The notes beneath the pieces are model-generated. The model saw nothing but the letters and a program-made list of their open reading frames with translations, was not told where the DNA came from and made no database searches. 64,000 bases of DNA from positions 372,001-436,000 of the forward strand of contig JACKNC010000003.1 in assembly GCA_024235095.1 (NCBI GenBank), written 5' to 3'. Made by a program: the position numbers and the translations under genes. The stretch comes from Gammaproteobacteria bacterium (GTDB lineage Bacteria > Pseudomonadota > Gammaproteobacteria > Competibacterales > Competibacteraceae). Numbering within the stretch: position 1 is the first letter of the stretch; the number at the start of each line of letters is the position of its first letter. Positions 36,899 through 46,679 of this stretch are shown here, in pieces.

Positions 36899-38226
36899 AG
36901 ACGGCGAATCCTCCGAGCTTTAAATCCTGTTGGCAACGAGCCATAGGGGAGAGTGATTTACCACCCACCACACGACTGGTTCTACTCACCCTCAGTGTTC
37001 ATTTCATGGATGAAAACGGCGGCCACTGCTATCCAAAAATCGTTGATCTAATACAGGTTACCGGCCTAAGCAAACCTCATGTTATTCGTCATCTTAACCT
37101 AGCAATTGAAGTAGGTTGGTTGGAACGCCGGTCATGGGGGAAAGGACGTGGTTACCGGCGTTGGAACTATCAAGCTGTCTTTCCCCAAGCTATGGAAAGC
37201 AAGGTTTGCCATTTTCCTCAAGATAGTCTTTCTGATGACTTGGTAACTCTAGGTAACCAAGAAGCTGATGACTTGGTAACTCTAGGTAACCAAGAAGCTG
37301 ATGACTTGGTAACTCTAGGTAACCAAGAAGCTGATGACTTGGTAACTCTAGGTAACCAAGAAGCTGATGACTTGGTAATCCAGGGTGACCACAAATCATG
37401 TAGAGATATAACCATGGAAAGAGAGAGCAACCATGCGCGCGCCCGCGCGGCGGCAACCCCGGTGTCTGCTTCTGCCACAGCCCCTGCTCTCTCTGTCTCT
37501 GAACCAGAAAAAAACCGGATGACGAAACTAACGGATGCGGTGATCGAAGCAGCCCAAAAGACCATTCGGCAGCGGAACGTCCGTGAAGATTTGAGCGATG
37601 CGGCGTTAAGCCACAGCATTGAGAAATGCCGGGCGCTGAAAGGCTACTGCGAAATGACCGAAGCGGCCTGGATCGAAACCGTCGTGCAATGGGTGGGCAA
37701 AGAACGCTGCGAGAACAGCCCAAAAACGCGATGGGAAACGTGTTCTCCGTCAACCCCGATCATCCCCTCACCCGAAGAGAAAAAGCGCCAGAACGCCGAA
37801 TTTGAAGCGCGTATGGTGGCGGCCGAGGCGCAGCACCAGCAACGGTTGGAAGGCTACTACGCAGCGCACCCCCCTCTTTCGGTCGCCGACCCGGTTCCCT
37901 CTGTCGTGGAGCGCCCGGTCGATCCGGTACAGGCCCTGCAAGCCTTGGCCGCCAAAGTCCGCAGGGGCGCCACCACAGCACCTGCGGCGCCGGCGCAGCG
38001 CACCTTTGGCCCCATGGGCGCCCTGCCTGCCCGCCGTCCGCCGCTCACCGCCGAACGGCGCGATGCGCTTAACGCGGTGCTCCGGGAGATGCAAAAAGCC
38101 AGGTGTTCAGCGGAAGATCTGACCCAGGTTTATCAGGGGGTTCATGACGCCTCTGAGGACGCCTGGCCCGCCGTGATCGCGCAGGCCCGACAACGCCTAG
38201 TGGTCCCCGGTCAGGCCGTGGCCTGA
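36895..38226 (+). CDS. Winged-helix replication initiator-like protein
   Basis: 443 residues from ATG at 36895, chosen for the GGAGGAG site and ATGA overlap. The N-terminal winged helix (LPPTTRLVLLTLSVHFMDENG, then VTGLSKPHVIRHLNLAIEVGWLE broken over helices) resembles HTH_36-type phage O/plasmid initiators. Residues about 114-166 are four 11-residue repeats DDLVTLGNQEA, encoded by perfect 33-bp DNA repeats. The C-terminal half is low-complexity, alanine- and glutamine-rich. By analogy with phage lambda O the DNA repeats may be the origin. Primosome partners are not in view. A purely regulatory role is possible. Confidence 0.65.
   Translation: MKTANPPSFKSCWQRAIGESDLPPTTRLVLLTLSVHFMDENGGHCYPKIVDLIQVTGLSKPHVIRHLNLAIEVGWLERRSWGKGRGYRRWNYQAVFPQAMESKVCHFPQDSLSDDLVTLGNQEADDLVTLGNQEADDLVTLGNQEADDLVTLGNQEADDLVIQGDHKSCRDITMERESNHARARAAATPVSASATAPALSVSEPEKNRMTKLTDAVIEAAQKTIRQRNVREDLSDAALSHSIEKCRALKGYCEMTEAAWIETVVQWVGKERCENSPKTRWETCSPSTPIIPSPEEKKRQNAEFEARMVAAEAQHQQRLEGYYAAHPPLSVADPVPSVVERPVDPVQALQALAAKVRRGATTAPAAPAQRTFGPMGALPARRPPLTAERRDALNAVLREMQKARCSAEDLTQVYQGVHDASEDAWPAVIAQARQRLVVPGQAVA
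37234..37392. repeat. Iteron-like 33-bp tandem repeats inside initiator gene
   Basis: Four exact head-to-tail units (37234-37365) plus a diverged fifth. Each contains two direct GGTAAC words (TTGGTAACTCTAGGTAACC). The 33-bp period is about three helical turns. Their location within a winged-helix initiator-like gene makes them the best candidate origin of replication in the window. Confidence 0.6.
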
Positions 38227-38259
38227 TGGGCACGAACGCAAGTTCTGGAGGATTCGCCG

Positions 38260-38596
38260 ATGAGCGCCACCGATAAGCGCGCGGTCCAGGCGGTCCATGC
38301 TCTGCTGCGGGGCAACAACGCCTGGACGCGTCCCAGCAGCGCCAGCAAGCCCAAGCCCAGCACCGCCGGGACGAGAAAGCCCGCGAGGAAAAACGCCGCC
38401 AGCAACGGGAGATCGAGCGCCGTAATCGGGAAGCGAAAGCGGCCCGCAAGGCGGAACACGAACGCCGACAGCAGGAAATCGCTGCGCGCAAGGCTGCCCT
38501 GATCGCGCAAGGAATCACGCCCGAATCCCGTTCAGAGCGGAAACGGCGCTTAGCCTGTGAGGCAGCCGAACGCGCCGCGCGGAAAGCTGCTCGGTG
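38260..38596 (+). pseudogene. Charged coiled-coil protein, probable frameshift
   Basis: A TGGAGGA site precedes ATG at 38260 (MSATDKRAVQAVHALL). The frame that follows from about 38310 by a single-base shift gives a strongly charged helix (LDASQQRQQAQAQHRRDEK, AREEKRRQQREIERRN) ending ERAARKAAR at 38596. The unshifted frame ends at 38502 with an unlikely composition. No family is recognised. It is directly downstream of the initiator-like gene and probably part of the same backbone. Confidence 0.45.
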
Positions 38597-38597
38597 A

Positions 38598-41024
38598 CAA
38601 TTACACATTAACATGGATGAAATTAGACCTTAACATGGCAGGCCACCTGTAAGTTGATGGCAAGCTGTGCGCTTTGGCAAGCCGGAGAGCACAGGCGTGA
38701 TAACGACCGACCGACAGGTGAGAATGATCATGAAAGAGCTGAGTAAGCAGGGGAATCAGGGGAGAGCGGCGGCCAAAGCAGGTGTCTGCCGACAGACGGC
38801 AGCCAAGGATCAGCGGTTGGGAAAGTTGCCCTCAGAACTCAAAACTGGGCGGGAGTGGCGGACCCGGTCGGATCCGTTTGCGACGGTCTGGCCCGAAATT
38901 GAGGCCCGTTTGAGGGAAGCGCCGGGACTGTGGGCACGGACCCTGTTCGAGGAGTTGCAGGAGAAATACCCGGGTCAGTTCGTGCCGGGCCAGCTCCGGA
39001 CGTTGCAACGGCGGGTGCAGCAGTGGCGAGTGGTGCATGGAGATGACCGGGCGGTCGAACTGTTCTTTCCGCAGCAACACCGGCCGGGGGAAGCGGCGCA
39101 GACCGATTTTACCCACACCGGCGAGTTGGGACTGACCTTGCAAGGCGCACCGTACGCGCCGTTGCTGTGTCACCTGGTGTTGCCCTACGCCAACTGGCAG
39201 TGGGCCTGCCGCTGTCGCTCGGAGTCGGTGCTGGCGCTGAAACGGGGGATTCAAGAAGCCCTATTTCGGTTAGGAAAAGTACCGGAATGGCATCAGACCG
39301 ACAACTCGACCGGCGCTACCCATCAAGTGCGCACCGGCCAGCGGGACTTTAACCGCGAGTATCTGGAGCTGATGACCCACTTGGGGATGAAACCGCGCAC
39401 CATCGCAGTTGGCCAGAAACAACAAAATGGCACGGTGGAGGCCCAGAACGGCGCGTTCAAACGGTTTCTGAACCAGGGCCTGCTACGGCGGGGCAGCCGT
39501 GAGTTTGATGCCGAGACGGCTTTTGACCGGTGGCTGGAGCAGGGACTCACGCAGGAAAACCACCGCCGCCAAGCCCGGTTACAGGATGAGCTTGCCGTGA
39601 TGAAACCGCTCCCGGTCGATCGTTTCCCCGAGTTTAAGGAAGTCACGGTCGGGGTCAGCCAAAACAGCACCATCAACGTGCTCGGCAATCGGTATTCCGT
39701 ACCGCCCCGACTGCTGCATCAATCCCTGCGGGTGCAGATCTATGAAAACCACTGGGTGGTCTTTGCCGGCCAGACCTGGATTCAGGAGATGCCGCGGCTG
39801 ATCGGTCGGTCCCATCATGCCATCGACTACCGCCACGTAATCTGGTCGCTGGTGCAAAAACCCGGCGCCTTGGTTCGCTATCGCTATCGAGAAGCGTTAT
39901 TCCCGACGCTGGTGTTTCGCCGAGCCTACGCGGCCCTGCAAGCGGCCCATCCCGGTACCGCGGGGGATGCCGCCTACCTGCGGCTGTTGCACTTGGCCGC
40001 CTCGACCCAGGAAGCGGACGTCCAGGCCGCCCTGGAACGGGTGTTGGAAGCCGGGCAAGTGCCCGAGCCGGACCGGGTGCGCGAACTGGTCCGTCCGGCC
40101 ACCCCGGTCGTGCCGGCCTTGGCGATCCCGGCGGTCGAATTGGCCAGTTACGACGCCCTGCTCGGTGGGCTGACACAATGACGGACACACTCGACCATCT
40201 GTTGCGCGAACTCCACTTGCCGACCATGCTGGCCCAAGCGCAAACCGTTGCCATTGAGGCCGAACGGTCGGGTTGGAGCTTTACCCGTTATCTCTACACC
40301 CTGGCGGCATTGGAACTGGAGGAACGCCACCAGCGCCGGGTTCAGCGGCGGCGCAAGGAATCCGGCTTGCCGGCCAACAAAACCCTGACCACCTTGCAGA
40401 TGGCTCATCTCCCCATTCCGGTACGGCGCCAACTCCCCACGCTGTGTGAAGGGTCGTTTGTCGAGCAGGCGCAGAACGTGCTGGCTTTCGGCTTACCCGG
40501 TCGCGGCAAAACGCACGTCCTGTGTGCCGTGGGCCACGCCTTGGTAGAACGAGGTTATCGCGTCCTGTTCGCGCCCGCTTACCAACTGGTGCAACGGTTG
40601 CTGGCGGCCAAACAGGCGCTGCGGCTGGAACAGGAACTCCATAAGTTGGACGGCTTCGCCGCCATCATCCTGGATGATATTGGGTACATCCAACAAAGCC
40701 GGGCGGAAATGGAAGTGCTATTTACCTTTTTGGCCGAGCGCTACGCGCGCAAGAGCGTCCTTATCAGTAGCAATCTCGTGTTCAGTCAATGGGAGCGGAT
40801 TTTCCAAGATCCCATGACCACGGCGGCCGCGATCGACCGGTTGGTCCACCATGCCATCATCCTGGAACTGACCGGACCCAGTTTCCGGACTGAACAGGCC
40901 CAAGGGCGACAACAGCCCGCCGCGCTGACGGAGCGTGACCCCTCAATGGACCGTGATACACCGAGCAATCACCTCGCTCCAGAGACGGTGACCGAGTTGG
41001 GTGGCCACTCTGCCAATGTTAAAA
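38598..41024 (+). mobile_element. IS21-family element, complete
   Basis: About 2.43 kb carrying istA and istB. The left end has repeated ATTAACATGG/CTTAACATGGCAGG words, and the right end the complementary CTCTGCCAATGTTAA. The right end abuts IS-A at 41025, so one of the two elements inserted at the other's tip. Confidence 0.75.
38667..40181 (+). CDS. istA: IS21-family transposase IstA (second type)
   Basis: 504 residues, starting MRFGKPESTGVITTDRQVRM. It has a helix-turn-helix (GRAAAKAGVCRQTAAKDQRL) and an integrase core with GEAAQTDFTHTGELG (D), VPEWHQTDNSTGATH (D) and QQNGTVEAQNGAFKRF (E). It differs from the istA at 4-5.6 kb. It overlaps istB by 4 bp (ATGA), so the pair is coupled. IstA with its ATPase partner carries out IS21 transposition. 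Confidence 0.88.
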   Translation: MRFGKPESTGVITTDRQVRMIMKELSKQGNQGRAAAKAGVCRQTAAKDQRLGKLPSELKTGREWRTRSDPFATVWPEIEARLREAPGLWARTLFEELQEKYPGQFVPGQLRTLQRRVQQWRVVHGDDRAVELFFPQQHRPGEAAQTDFTHTGELGLTLQGAPYAPLLCHLVLPYANWQWACRCRSESVLALKRGIQEALFRLGKVPEWHQTDNSTGATHQVRTGQRDFNREYLELMTHLGMKPRTIAVGQKQQNGTVEAQNGAFKRFLNQGLLRRGSREFDAETAFDRWLEQGLTQENHRRQARLQDELAVMKPLPVDRFPEFKEVTVGVSQNSTINVLGNRYSVPPRLLHQSLRVQIYENHWVVFAGQTWIQEMPRLIGRSHHAIDYRHVIWSLVQKPGALVRYRYREALFPTLVFRRAYAALQAAHPGTAGDAAYLRLLHLAASTQEADVQAALERVLEAGQVPEPDRVRELVRPATPVVPALAIPAVELASYDALLGGLTQ

Positions 41025-41089
41025 AGTACTCCTCAGTCGTAAGTTCTCGGTCTAATCGTCGAATAAGACCGCCCCTGACTGAAGGTTAA
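40178..41089 (+). CDS. istB: IS21-family helper ATPase IstB
   Basis: AAA+ ATPase with Walker A FGLPGRGKTHVL and Walker B FAAIILDDIGYIQQ, plus the family VLISSNLVFSQWERIF. Family length is about 250-280. Here the frame runs on past the IS end at 41024 into IS-A, so about the last 21 residues (from KYSSVVSSRSNRR) are a foreign tail. It is otherwise intact and probably functional. Confidence 0.86.
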   Translation: MTDTLDHLLRELHLPTMLAQAQTVAIEAERSGWSFTRYLYTLAALELEERHQRRVQRRRKESGLPANKTLTTLQMAHLPIPVRRQLPTLCEGSFVEQAQNVLAFGLPGRGKTHVLCAVGHALVERGYRVLFAPAYQLVQRLLAAKQALRLEQELHKLDGFAAIILDDIGYIQQSRAEMEVLFTFLAERYARKSVLISSNLVFSQWERIFQDPMTTAAAIDRLVHHAIILELTGPSFRTEQAQGRQQPAALTERDPSMDRDTPSNHLAPETVTELGGHSANVKKYSSVVSSRSNRRIRPPLTEG

Positions 41090-42569
41090 TCAGCCAAGAA
41101 TACATTATTTAACCGAGTGATTTGAGCAAGGATTCAGACGATCGAAGGCGGGTCGGCCGGTTCCTCCTCCGTGGTACCTTGGAAAGCGTGTCGGATCTGC
41201 GCGATGAGACTGTTTGGTGGGAGATCGAGAAGTGGTTTGATCACCTGAGGAGCGAGGACTTGCCGGACTGTTTTCTCCGAGGGCAGGTCGCGGGAACGGG
41301 TGCGCAGATAGAACCGATGTTGTTGCCAGACTTCAGGGCCAAAGCGCAGAGCGATCAGCTGCAACAAGCCTTGGGCGACCACGGCGCAGAAGACGAAGAC
41401 TTCATAGGCTTGCCAACAGGCGGCGACCGTGGGCTGACGCTCAATCACCGGGGCCTTGAGCGACCGATTCCGGGTCGGACGGCGGGCATGGCGTGGTAGG
41501 TGTGAAGTCCAGAAGTGAAAACAAAAAGCGCCCAGGAGCTGCTTTAATACCGCGAACAGAATTTCGATGCGGGTGCGGACACAATAGAGTTCCAACGCGG
41601 TGATGGGTGAGAGGCTCAGATCGGAGCACATGAGGACCAAAGGGCCGCGCGAGGTGATCGCGAAGATGAACAGGAGGGCGTCGCCGAGGGGCTTCCAGAG
41701 TAAGGGGACGCTCATCAACCGCACCCGTTCCCGCTGGCCATAGACGCAACACTCGACCTCGTCAAAACCTTGTGGATAATCAAAAACTTCTATCAGATGG
41801 ACTTTCTCGCCATAACGGGGTTGTGGTCCGGGCCGGCCGGCCGGCTTCGGGGTCGCCGGAAAATAGGCGACGTAATTTTTCTTGGCCCGGGCCACGATCA
41901 CCAAATACGGTTGCTTCAAGGCGATGGAATAAACGGATTGGGCCAAGCGAAAGACCCCCGCGATCGAGAAAAAGGCATCCAAGACTAAAAATGCGGGGCC
42001 ATCCTGATCGATGGTCAACGTCAGGGCCATCTGCACCACCCGCTCGGGCAGGCTCGGGTCCGCGCCCCTTTGGGGTGAAGTCGGTTCCACCTGACCTAAA
42101 TGGCAAAAGCCTTGATGCATGCGCAGGGCTAAAGGCAAACAAAAACAAGCATCGAGTGCGCCAACCACCACCCCGATCGCGCCCCAGCAGTGCCCGCGGA
42201 AGTACGATGGCTTGTGCTGGGTTTCTGAAGCGTCATGTAACGACACGACGCCTGGCATACGCCCCCCATCCTTGACCACCAGCGTATGATCACCCAACAA
42301 GACAGCCCGCCCGGCCACCTGGACGGCGACGGCCTGACGCCACACATAACCCTGCCACGTCGCCAACAGGGTCTCTAGATCATAAGCTTTGGAGCGACAG
42401 AAATGCAGAAACCGGTGATAGACCGCTTCATTCCCCTGCCAGAACCGGCACATTGACGTCACCCCGATCATTTCCGGGGCGGCGAGAAAGCTCAACACCA
42501 CCGCGCAGAACAGCAGCCAACTGCGCTGCCGCGCAAAGGCGCTGCGAAAACTTTCTCAAGCATGGTATA
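41025..42569 (-). mobile_element. IS-A, complete copy
   Basis: About 1.55 kb from AGTACTCCTCAG to CATGGTATA, defined by comparison with the broken copies at 6.9-11.6 kb and 12.7-14.3 kb. Terminal inverted repeats are weak by eye. Confidence 0.78.
41134..42501 (-). CDS. IS4/IS701-like DDE transposase of IS-A
   Basis: 455 residues from GTG at 42501 (VVLSFLAAPEMIGVTSMC). DDE-type features include AVLLGDHTLVVKDGGRM, FLVLDAFFSIAG and VRTRIEILFAVLKQLLG, where an RxxxE motif precedes a conserved helix. The C-terminus ends PADPPSIV. Upstream sense codons (SWLLFCA) are open to a TGA at about 42556, so the start could be earlier. It is the only undamaged copy of three and the probable source of the others. 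Confidence 0.75.
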   Translation of the reverse strand: MVLSFLAAPEMIGVTSMCRFWQGNEAVYHRFLHFCRSKAYDLETLLATWQGYVWRQAVAVQVAGRAVLLGDHTLVVKDGGRMPGVVSLHDASETQHKPSYFRGHCWGAIGVVVGALDACFCLPLALRMHQGFCHLGQVEPTSPQRGADPSLPERVVQMALTLTIDQDGPAFLVLDAFFSIAGVFRLAQSVYSIALKQPYLVIVARAKKNYVAYFPATPKPAGRPGPQPRYGEKVHLIEVFDYPQGFDEVECCVYGQRERVRLMSVPLLWKPLGDALLFIFAITSRGPLVLMCSDLSLSPITALELYCVRTRIEILFAVLKQLLGAFCFHFWTSHLPRHARRPTRNRSLKAPVIERQPTVAACWQAYEVFVFCAVVAQGLLQLIALRFGPEVWQQHRFYLRTRSRDLPSEKTVRQVLAPQVIKPLLDLPPNSLIAQIRHAFQGTTEEEPADPPSIV

Positions 42570-42668
42570 CATAAATCAGCATGGATTCTCCTCGGGCGAC
42601 CGGGTTGTTCAGGCGCGGACCGCTGAGGGGAATTCATGCTGCTCTTGAGGAGCGGCCGTCAAGGCTTT

Positions 42669-43040
42669 TCAGGGAGAGAACTTATGACTGATGAGTACAT
42701 GTAAATCATGCCACAGATAGAGCATCACCCGCCGACACTGGCGCGCCGCCCGGTCCAACCAGGCACACACCGTATCTTTGTCCGTCAGGACAATCCGGGC
42801 GGTCGCCCGCAGCGAAGTCCCCTCCGCCAGTGCGCGTACCGCCAATTCGAAAACGGCGGGTTCAGCATCCAAACCACAATAGGCCGTTCCATAACTCAAG
42901 ACGACATGTCTCCCGCACGCTCGGCAGAGCGCTCTTGGATGACCACGGCTACTCCCATCTTTGATCAACTGTCCTGTTTTAAAGGGCTTTCCATAGTGAC
43001 GGCAGTTCCGGTTTGGGCAATACAACGACTCCCACTCCAT
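42669..43040 (-). pseudogene. IS1-like transposase, N-terminal zinc-ribbon/HTH fragment
   Basis: From ATG at 43040: MEWESLYCPNRNCRHYGKPF, then ALCRACGRHVVLSYGTAYCG (two CxxC pairs) and an HTH, EGTSLRATARIVLTDKDTVC. This is the typical N-terminal half of large IS1-type transposases. It stops near 42669 without the catalytic half. It is flanked by IS-A on one side and an IS630 fragment on the other. Confidence 0.6.
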
Positions 43041-43087
43041 GCTGATCTCCCCGCTGAGTACCATAGCTCAGAGGCGGATGCCCCAGC

Positions 43088-43841
43088 ATGATCAAAGTAG
43101 CATCTAGGTTCACCACAGCAGTTGAGGGACACTACCCGAAATTTCGTGCAAGAAAGTTTCGTGACTCTGATTTAATTGATTACATTAGAAACAATCCTTC
43201 TGTGACTATAAAGCAAATCGCGGAACATTTTTCTGTTAAACCTTCATCTGTTCAATCAAGATTAAAGGCGCTAAAGATTACTTATAAAAAAAACATTTCT
43301 GTACGACGGAAGAGATGAACAGCAAAGAATAGAGTTTACTCAACAATTAGAGCAAAATGCGTCGCGTGAAGATGGGTCTCGTGATGTTGTTTATGTTGAT
43401 GAATCTGGATTTTATGACAATATCAGAAATGAATGGGGTTGGAGACCAAGGGGCGAAATCATTATCGGTGAGAGGAAAAGCAAACCCACTGAAAAACTTA
43501 ATTTGATTGGTGGTCTCATCAATAATGAAATTATTGCTCCGCTGGCCTATGCATCTTATACGGATACGGAGATATTTAATACTTGGCTTGAGAAGTGCTT
43601 AATCCCCGTACTCCCAAAAAATTGTATTATTGTTATGGATAATGCAAGCTTTCATAAATCGGAAGAAACAAGAAGCATTATTGAAGAAAATGGACATCAG
43701 TTGTTATTCTTACCTCCTTATTCACCTGATTTAAATCCTATTGAAAACTACTGGGCTATTCTTAAGGGGAAGTTGAAAAAAATTCTTCCAAATTGTCAAA
43801 CTCTTTTTGATGCACTAACAGCGGTTTTTCAAACTATCTAA
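43088..43841 (+). pseudogene. IS630-family transposase, 5' truncated, A-run frameshift
   Basis: Two frames form one IS630/Tc1-mariner transposase. The first gives the second helix-turn-helix (SVTIKQIAEHFSVKPSSVQS, to KITYKK). At a run of eight A (43285-43293) the frame changes to give FLYDGRDEQQ, then the catalytic VYVDESGFYDN, IVMDNASFHK and NPIENYWAILK. The first HTH and the left IS end are absent. The right end TTTGACTATA is at 43857. It is AT-rich compared with the window. The A-run could allow slippage, but the 5' loss makes it inactive. Confidence 0.78.
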
Positions 43842-43864
43842 AAACTGTTTGACTATATAATGAT

Positions 43865-44927
43865 GGCTCAATATGGATTCCAGTCAGTTGGCGTTGTTAG
43901 GCGACCAGCAGTTCCAAGAGAGGTCTGAGCAAACCTTTGCCCCGAATGCGGACGTTATGCACGAACTGAAAGAAGCCCAGGTAGAGCGGCAGCTTTTCTT
44001 GCGAAATTCCTCGATGGGGTCGCAACCAGGAACGCAACAGGGACCAGAAACCCTCAGCGGTATTAACATGAATCTCATGGAAGCCATCGCCATCGTCGTC
44101 GCGGGCGTATTCACTCCGGCTGTGACACACCGTATGATGATCAAAGCCCCAATCCTTCAATGGGTTATAGATTGCATATTCATCGGTATACACCCGGGTT
44201 CCCGGGGCGATGAAAGTCTGAAGGAGCGGTTGGATGGTCGCTTGCTGGACATTATCCAGCATCCGGACGACCACCGCGCCGCCGCGCTCAATCATGCCGA
44301 GAATCGGCGGCTTTTCCTGCTCCAGGGTGCCTCGACCCCGTGCCCCCTTCAGCCGGCGACGCCGCCCGCGGCGGCCTTTTTTTTCACCGCGTCCGGATGC
44401 CCTTTATGCCCGGCCACCATATAGACCTCGTCGCATTCCACTTCCCCCGCCAAGGTGGGTTCGGGTTGGCGGGCGACGATACCTTGGCGCAGTTGCTCGG
44501 TCATCCGCTGCACGTCGTCCGGATTCAACGCCAACTCTTGGGCAATCTGGGCATTGGACAAGTTCAAACCCATAAAATATAAACATAATATCCAAATTCG
44601 TAACGGCGGGTGGTGGCCGGCCAACACCGTCCCGGTTAGATCGTCAAAAGAGCGATGGCACCCGGCACACCGATATTTCTGTCGCGCCGGTTGGGTCGTG
44701 TCGTGACCCTGCTTCGTCACGTTCGCCGCCCCACAATGGGGGCAGTGAACCCCATCGGGCCAGCGCAGTTGGCGGACCGTTTCGTAACACCGGACATCGT
44801 CCAGTAGATTCTGAAGGTTGATCATCGACGGGAAACCTGGAGCGCGGCGGTTCAAAACCTCTTCAGTGTAGCTCCTGTCCCTTGGCAGGGCGAGCCATCT
44901 TCAACAGCCTGGAATCCATATTGAGCC
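43865..44927 (-). mobile_element. IS1595-family element, copy 3
   Basis: 1063 bp, tips GGCTCAATATGGATTCCAG inverted at both ends. It lies 8 bp from the end of the IS630-type fragment. Its other end is fused to a headless inverted copy at 44928. Confidence 0.86.
43897..44855 (-). CDS. IS1595-family transposase in two frames joined at an A8 run
   Basis: The first frame (44855 to 44349) starts MNRRAPGFPSMINLQNLLDD, has CPHCGAAN/CAGCHRSF zinc ligands and the first catalytic D in EVECDEVYMVAGHKG, then ends just after AVKKK. Re-reading one A in GTGAAAAAAAAGG (minus strand, about 44385) continues as GRRGRRRRLKGARGRG into LGMIERGGAVVVRML. The second D (VYTDEYAIYNPL) and the VNTAEGFWSLLR motif follow. 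Active enzyme would therefore need -1 slippage at A AAA AAG. Copy 5 has the same run. Confidence 0.72.
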
Positions 44928-45643
44928 TATATTTTATGGGTTTGAACTTGTCTAATGCCCAGATTGCCCAAGAGTTGGCGTTGAATCCGGAGACGTGCAG
45001 CGGATGACCGAGCAACTGCGCCAAGGTATCGTCGCCCGCCAACCCGAACCCACCTTGGCGGGGGAAGTGGAATGCGACGAGGTCTATATGGTGGCCGGGC
45101 ATAAAGGGCATCCGGACGCGGTGAAAAAAAAGGCCGCCGCGGGCGGCGTCGCCGGCTGAAGGGGGCACGGGGTCGAGGCACCCTGGAGCAGGAAAAGCCG
45201 CCGATTCTCGGCATGATTGAGCGCGGCGGCGCGGTGGTCGTCCGGATGCTGGATAATGTCCAGCAAGCGACCATCCAACCGCTCCTTCAGACTTTCATCG
45301 CCCCGGGAACCCGGGTGTATACCGATGAATATGCAATCTATAACCCATTGAAGGATTGGGGCTTTGATCATCATACGGTGTGTCACAGCCGGGGTGAATA
45401 CGCCCGCGACGACGATGGCGATGGCTTCCATGAGATTCATGTTAATACCGCTGAGGGTTTCTGGTCCCTGTTGCGTTCCTGGTTGCGACCCCATCGAGGA
45501 ATTTCGCAAGAAAAGCTGCCGCTCTACCTGGGCTTCTTTCAGTTCGTGCATAACGTCCGCATTCGGGGCAAAGGCTTGCTCAGACCTCTCTTGGAACTGC
45601 TGGTCGCCTAACAACGCCAACTGACTGGAATCCATATTGAGCC
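44928..45643 (+). mobile_element. IS1595-family element, copy 4, 5' truncated
   Basis: The last 716 bp of the element in opposite orientation, lacking about 347 bp with the tip and transposase start. It carries the C-terminal transposase (45213-45611, MIERGGAVVVRMLDNV...). There is a one-base loss near 44990 (CCGGAGACG versus CCGGACGACG). It abuts the tip of copy 3, forming a large inverted repeat. Confidence 0.85.
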
Positions 45644-45689
45644 AAATTAAAATAATAGCCTCGTTTTAGCCCAATTTCATCCCCTTTGG

Positions 45690-46627
45690 CTATATGAAAA
45701 TCAATGAGTTAGTTTCAATACAGCTTCTTAGAAAATTTTTTCCCGCTAACCAGACATCTTCAACCGGATTTTGTTCCGGTGCATTGGGAGCTAAAATAAT
45801 ACAAGTTATTTTCCAGTCTTTTTCTTCAAGACCTTGGTTAACTTGATTCAGATAAGCCCGCATTTCTTTACTATGATGGTAGGTGGCTCCATCCCAAATA
45901 ATAATCAACTTCTTATCAGGGTAGAGCCTCTGTAAATACTTGATAAATTCAATCGTATTCTTCCCGTTTCCAGAAGCATAAGGATTAAGAATAAATTTCT
46001 GATCATACAGATTTAATACCACATAATAGGTCTGTCTTTGTTTCACATTTTGTATCGGTGCCTCCGTTCTTTCATTACACCAACCCCAAATATAACCCAG
46101 CGTATCTCCCCAAACTAAGTGACATTCGTCTTCAATAAGAACAATAACTTCACCGGATACAATCTCAGCCTGACACACCTCAAGTTGAGTCTTGATCTCT
46201 TCCCGCTTTAAAAGCACTTCCGTTTCGTTATGCTTCGGATTCATGGCTTGGCTTCGATGCCAACTGAATCCCGCTTCTTTTAGAAAATCATAGTAAGATT
46301 GCCGAGATTGATAAACCACACCGTAATGGCGCTCAATATAATCTTTCAATTCTTCAACTGTACAATGAGAAGGTTTCTTAAATGATAGATAATTTCATAA
46401 CGCTCATCCTCTGTTAAAAACCCTTTACCCCCTTTATATTGAATTCGTAGGGCTTCTGGACCTTCGTTTTCGTAAATGATTTTCCATTTGCTTACAAAAG
46501 CATCTGAAACGCCTAACAGTTTACAAATATCCTTTGTTTTGAACCCAAGGAGCACCATCCTGACCGCTAATGCTCTTTTCATTTCCAGATTTTCTTTCGA
46601 ATCGATAATGTCATCTAGTGTTAACAT
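45690..46627 (-). pseudogene. IS630-family transposase, second type, split frame
   Basis: The first frame (46627 to 46346) starts MLTLDDIIDSKENLEMKRAL and carries the HTH MVLLGFKTKDICKLLGVSDA. It ends at a wrong stop after EIIYHLRN. A -1 change there restores KPSHCTVEELKDYIERHYG, joining to the second frame with IVLIEDECHLVWGD, LIIIWDGATYHHS and NAPEQNPVEDVWLA, the IS630 D-D-E. The C-terminus is short and runs into the inverted IS1595 end. The segment is AT-rich (imported). Either programmed shifting or decay could explain the split. Confidence 0.75.
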
Positions 46628-46679
46628 GATAACATCTCATAAAAATTTTTACTAAAATGATAATGTATTTTTAATATTC

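Noticed and set aside
37234..37392. Regular repeats that might be a CRISPR array
   Set aside because: The repeats are contiguous without spacers, in frame within a coding gene, and no cas genes are present. The same applies to the 23-bp repeats at 5754-5845 and the 36-bp repeats at 27179-27286.
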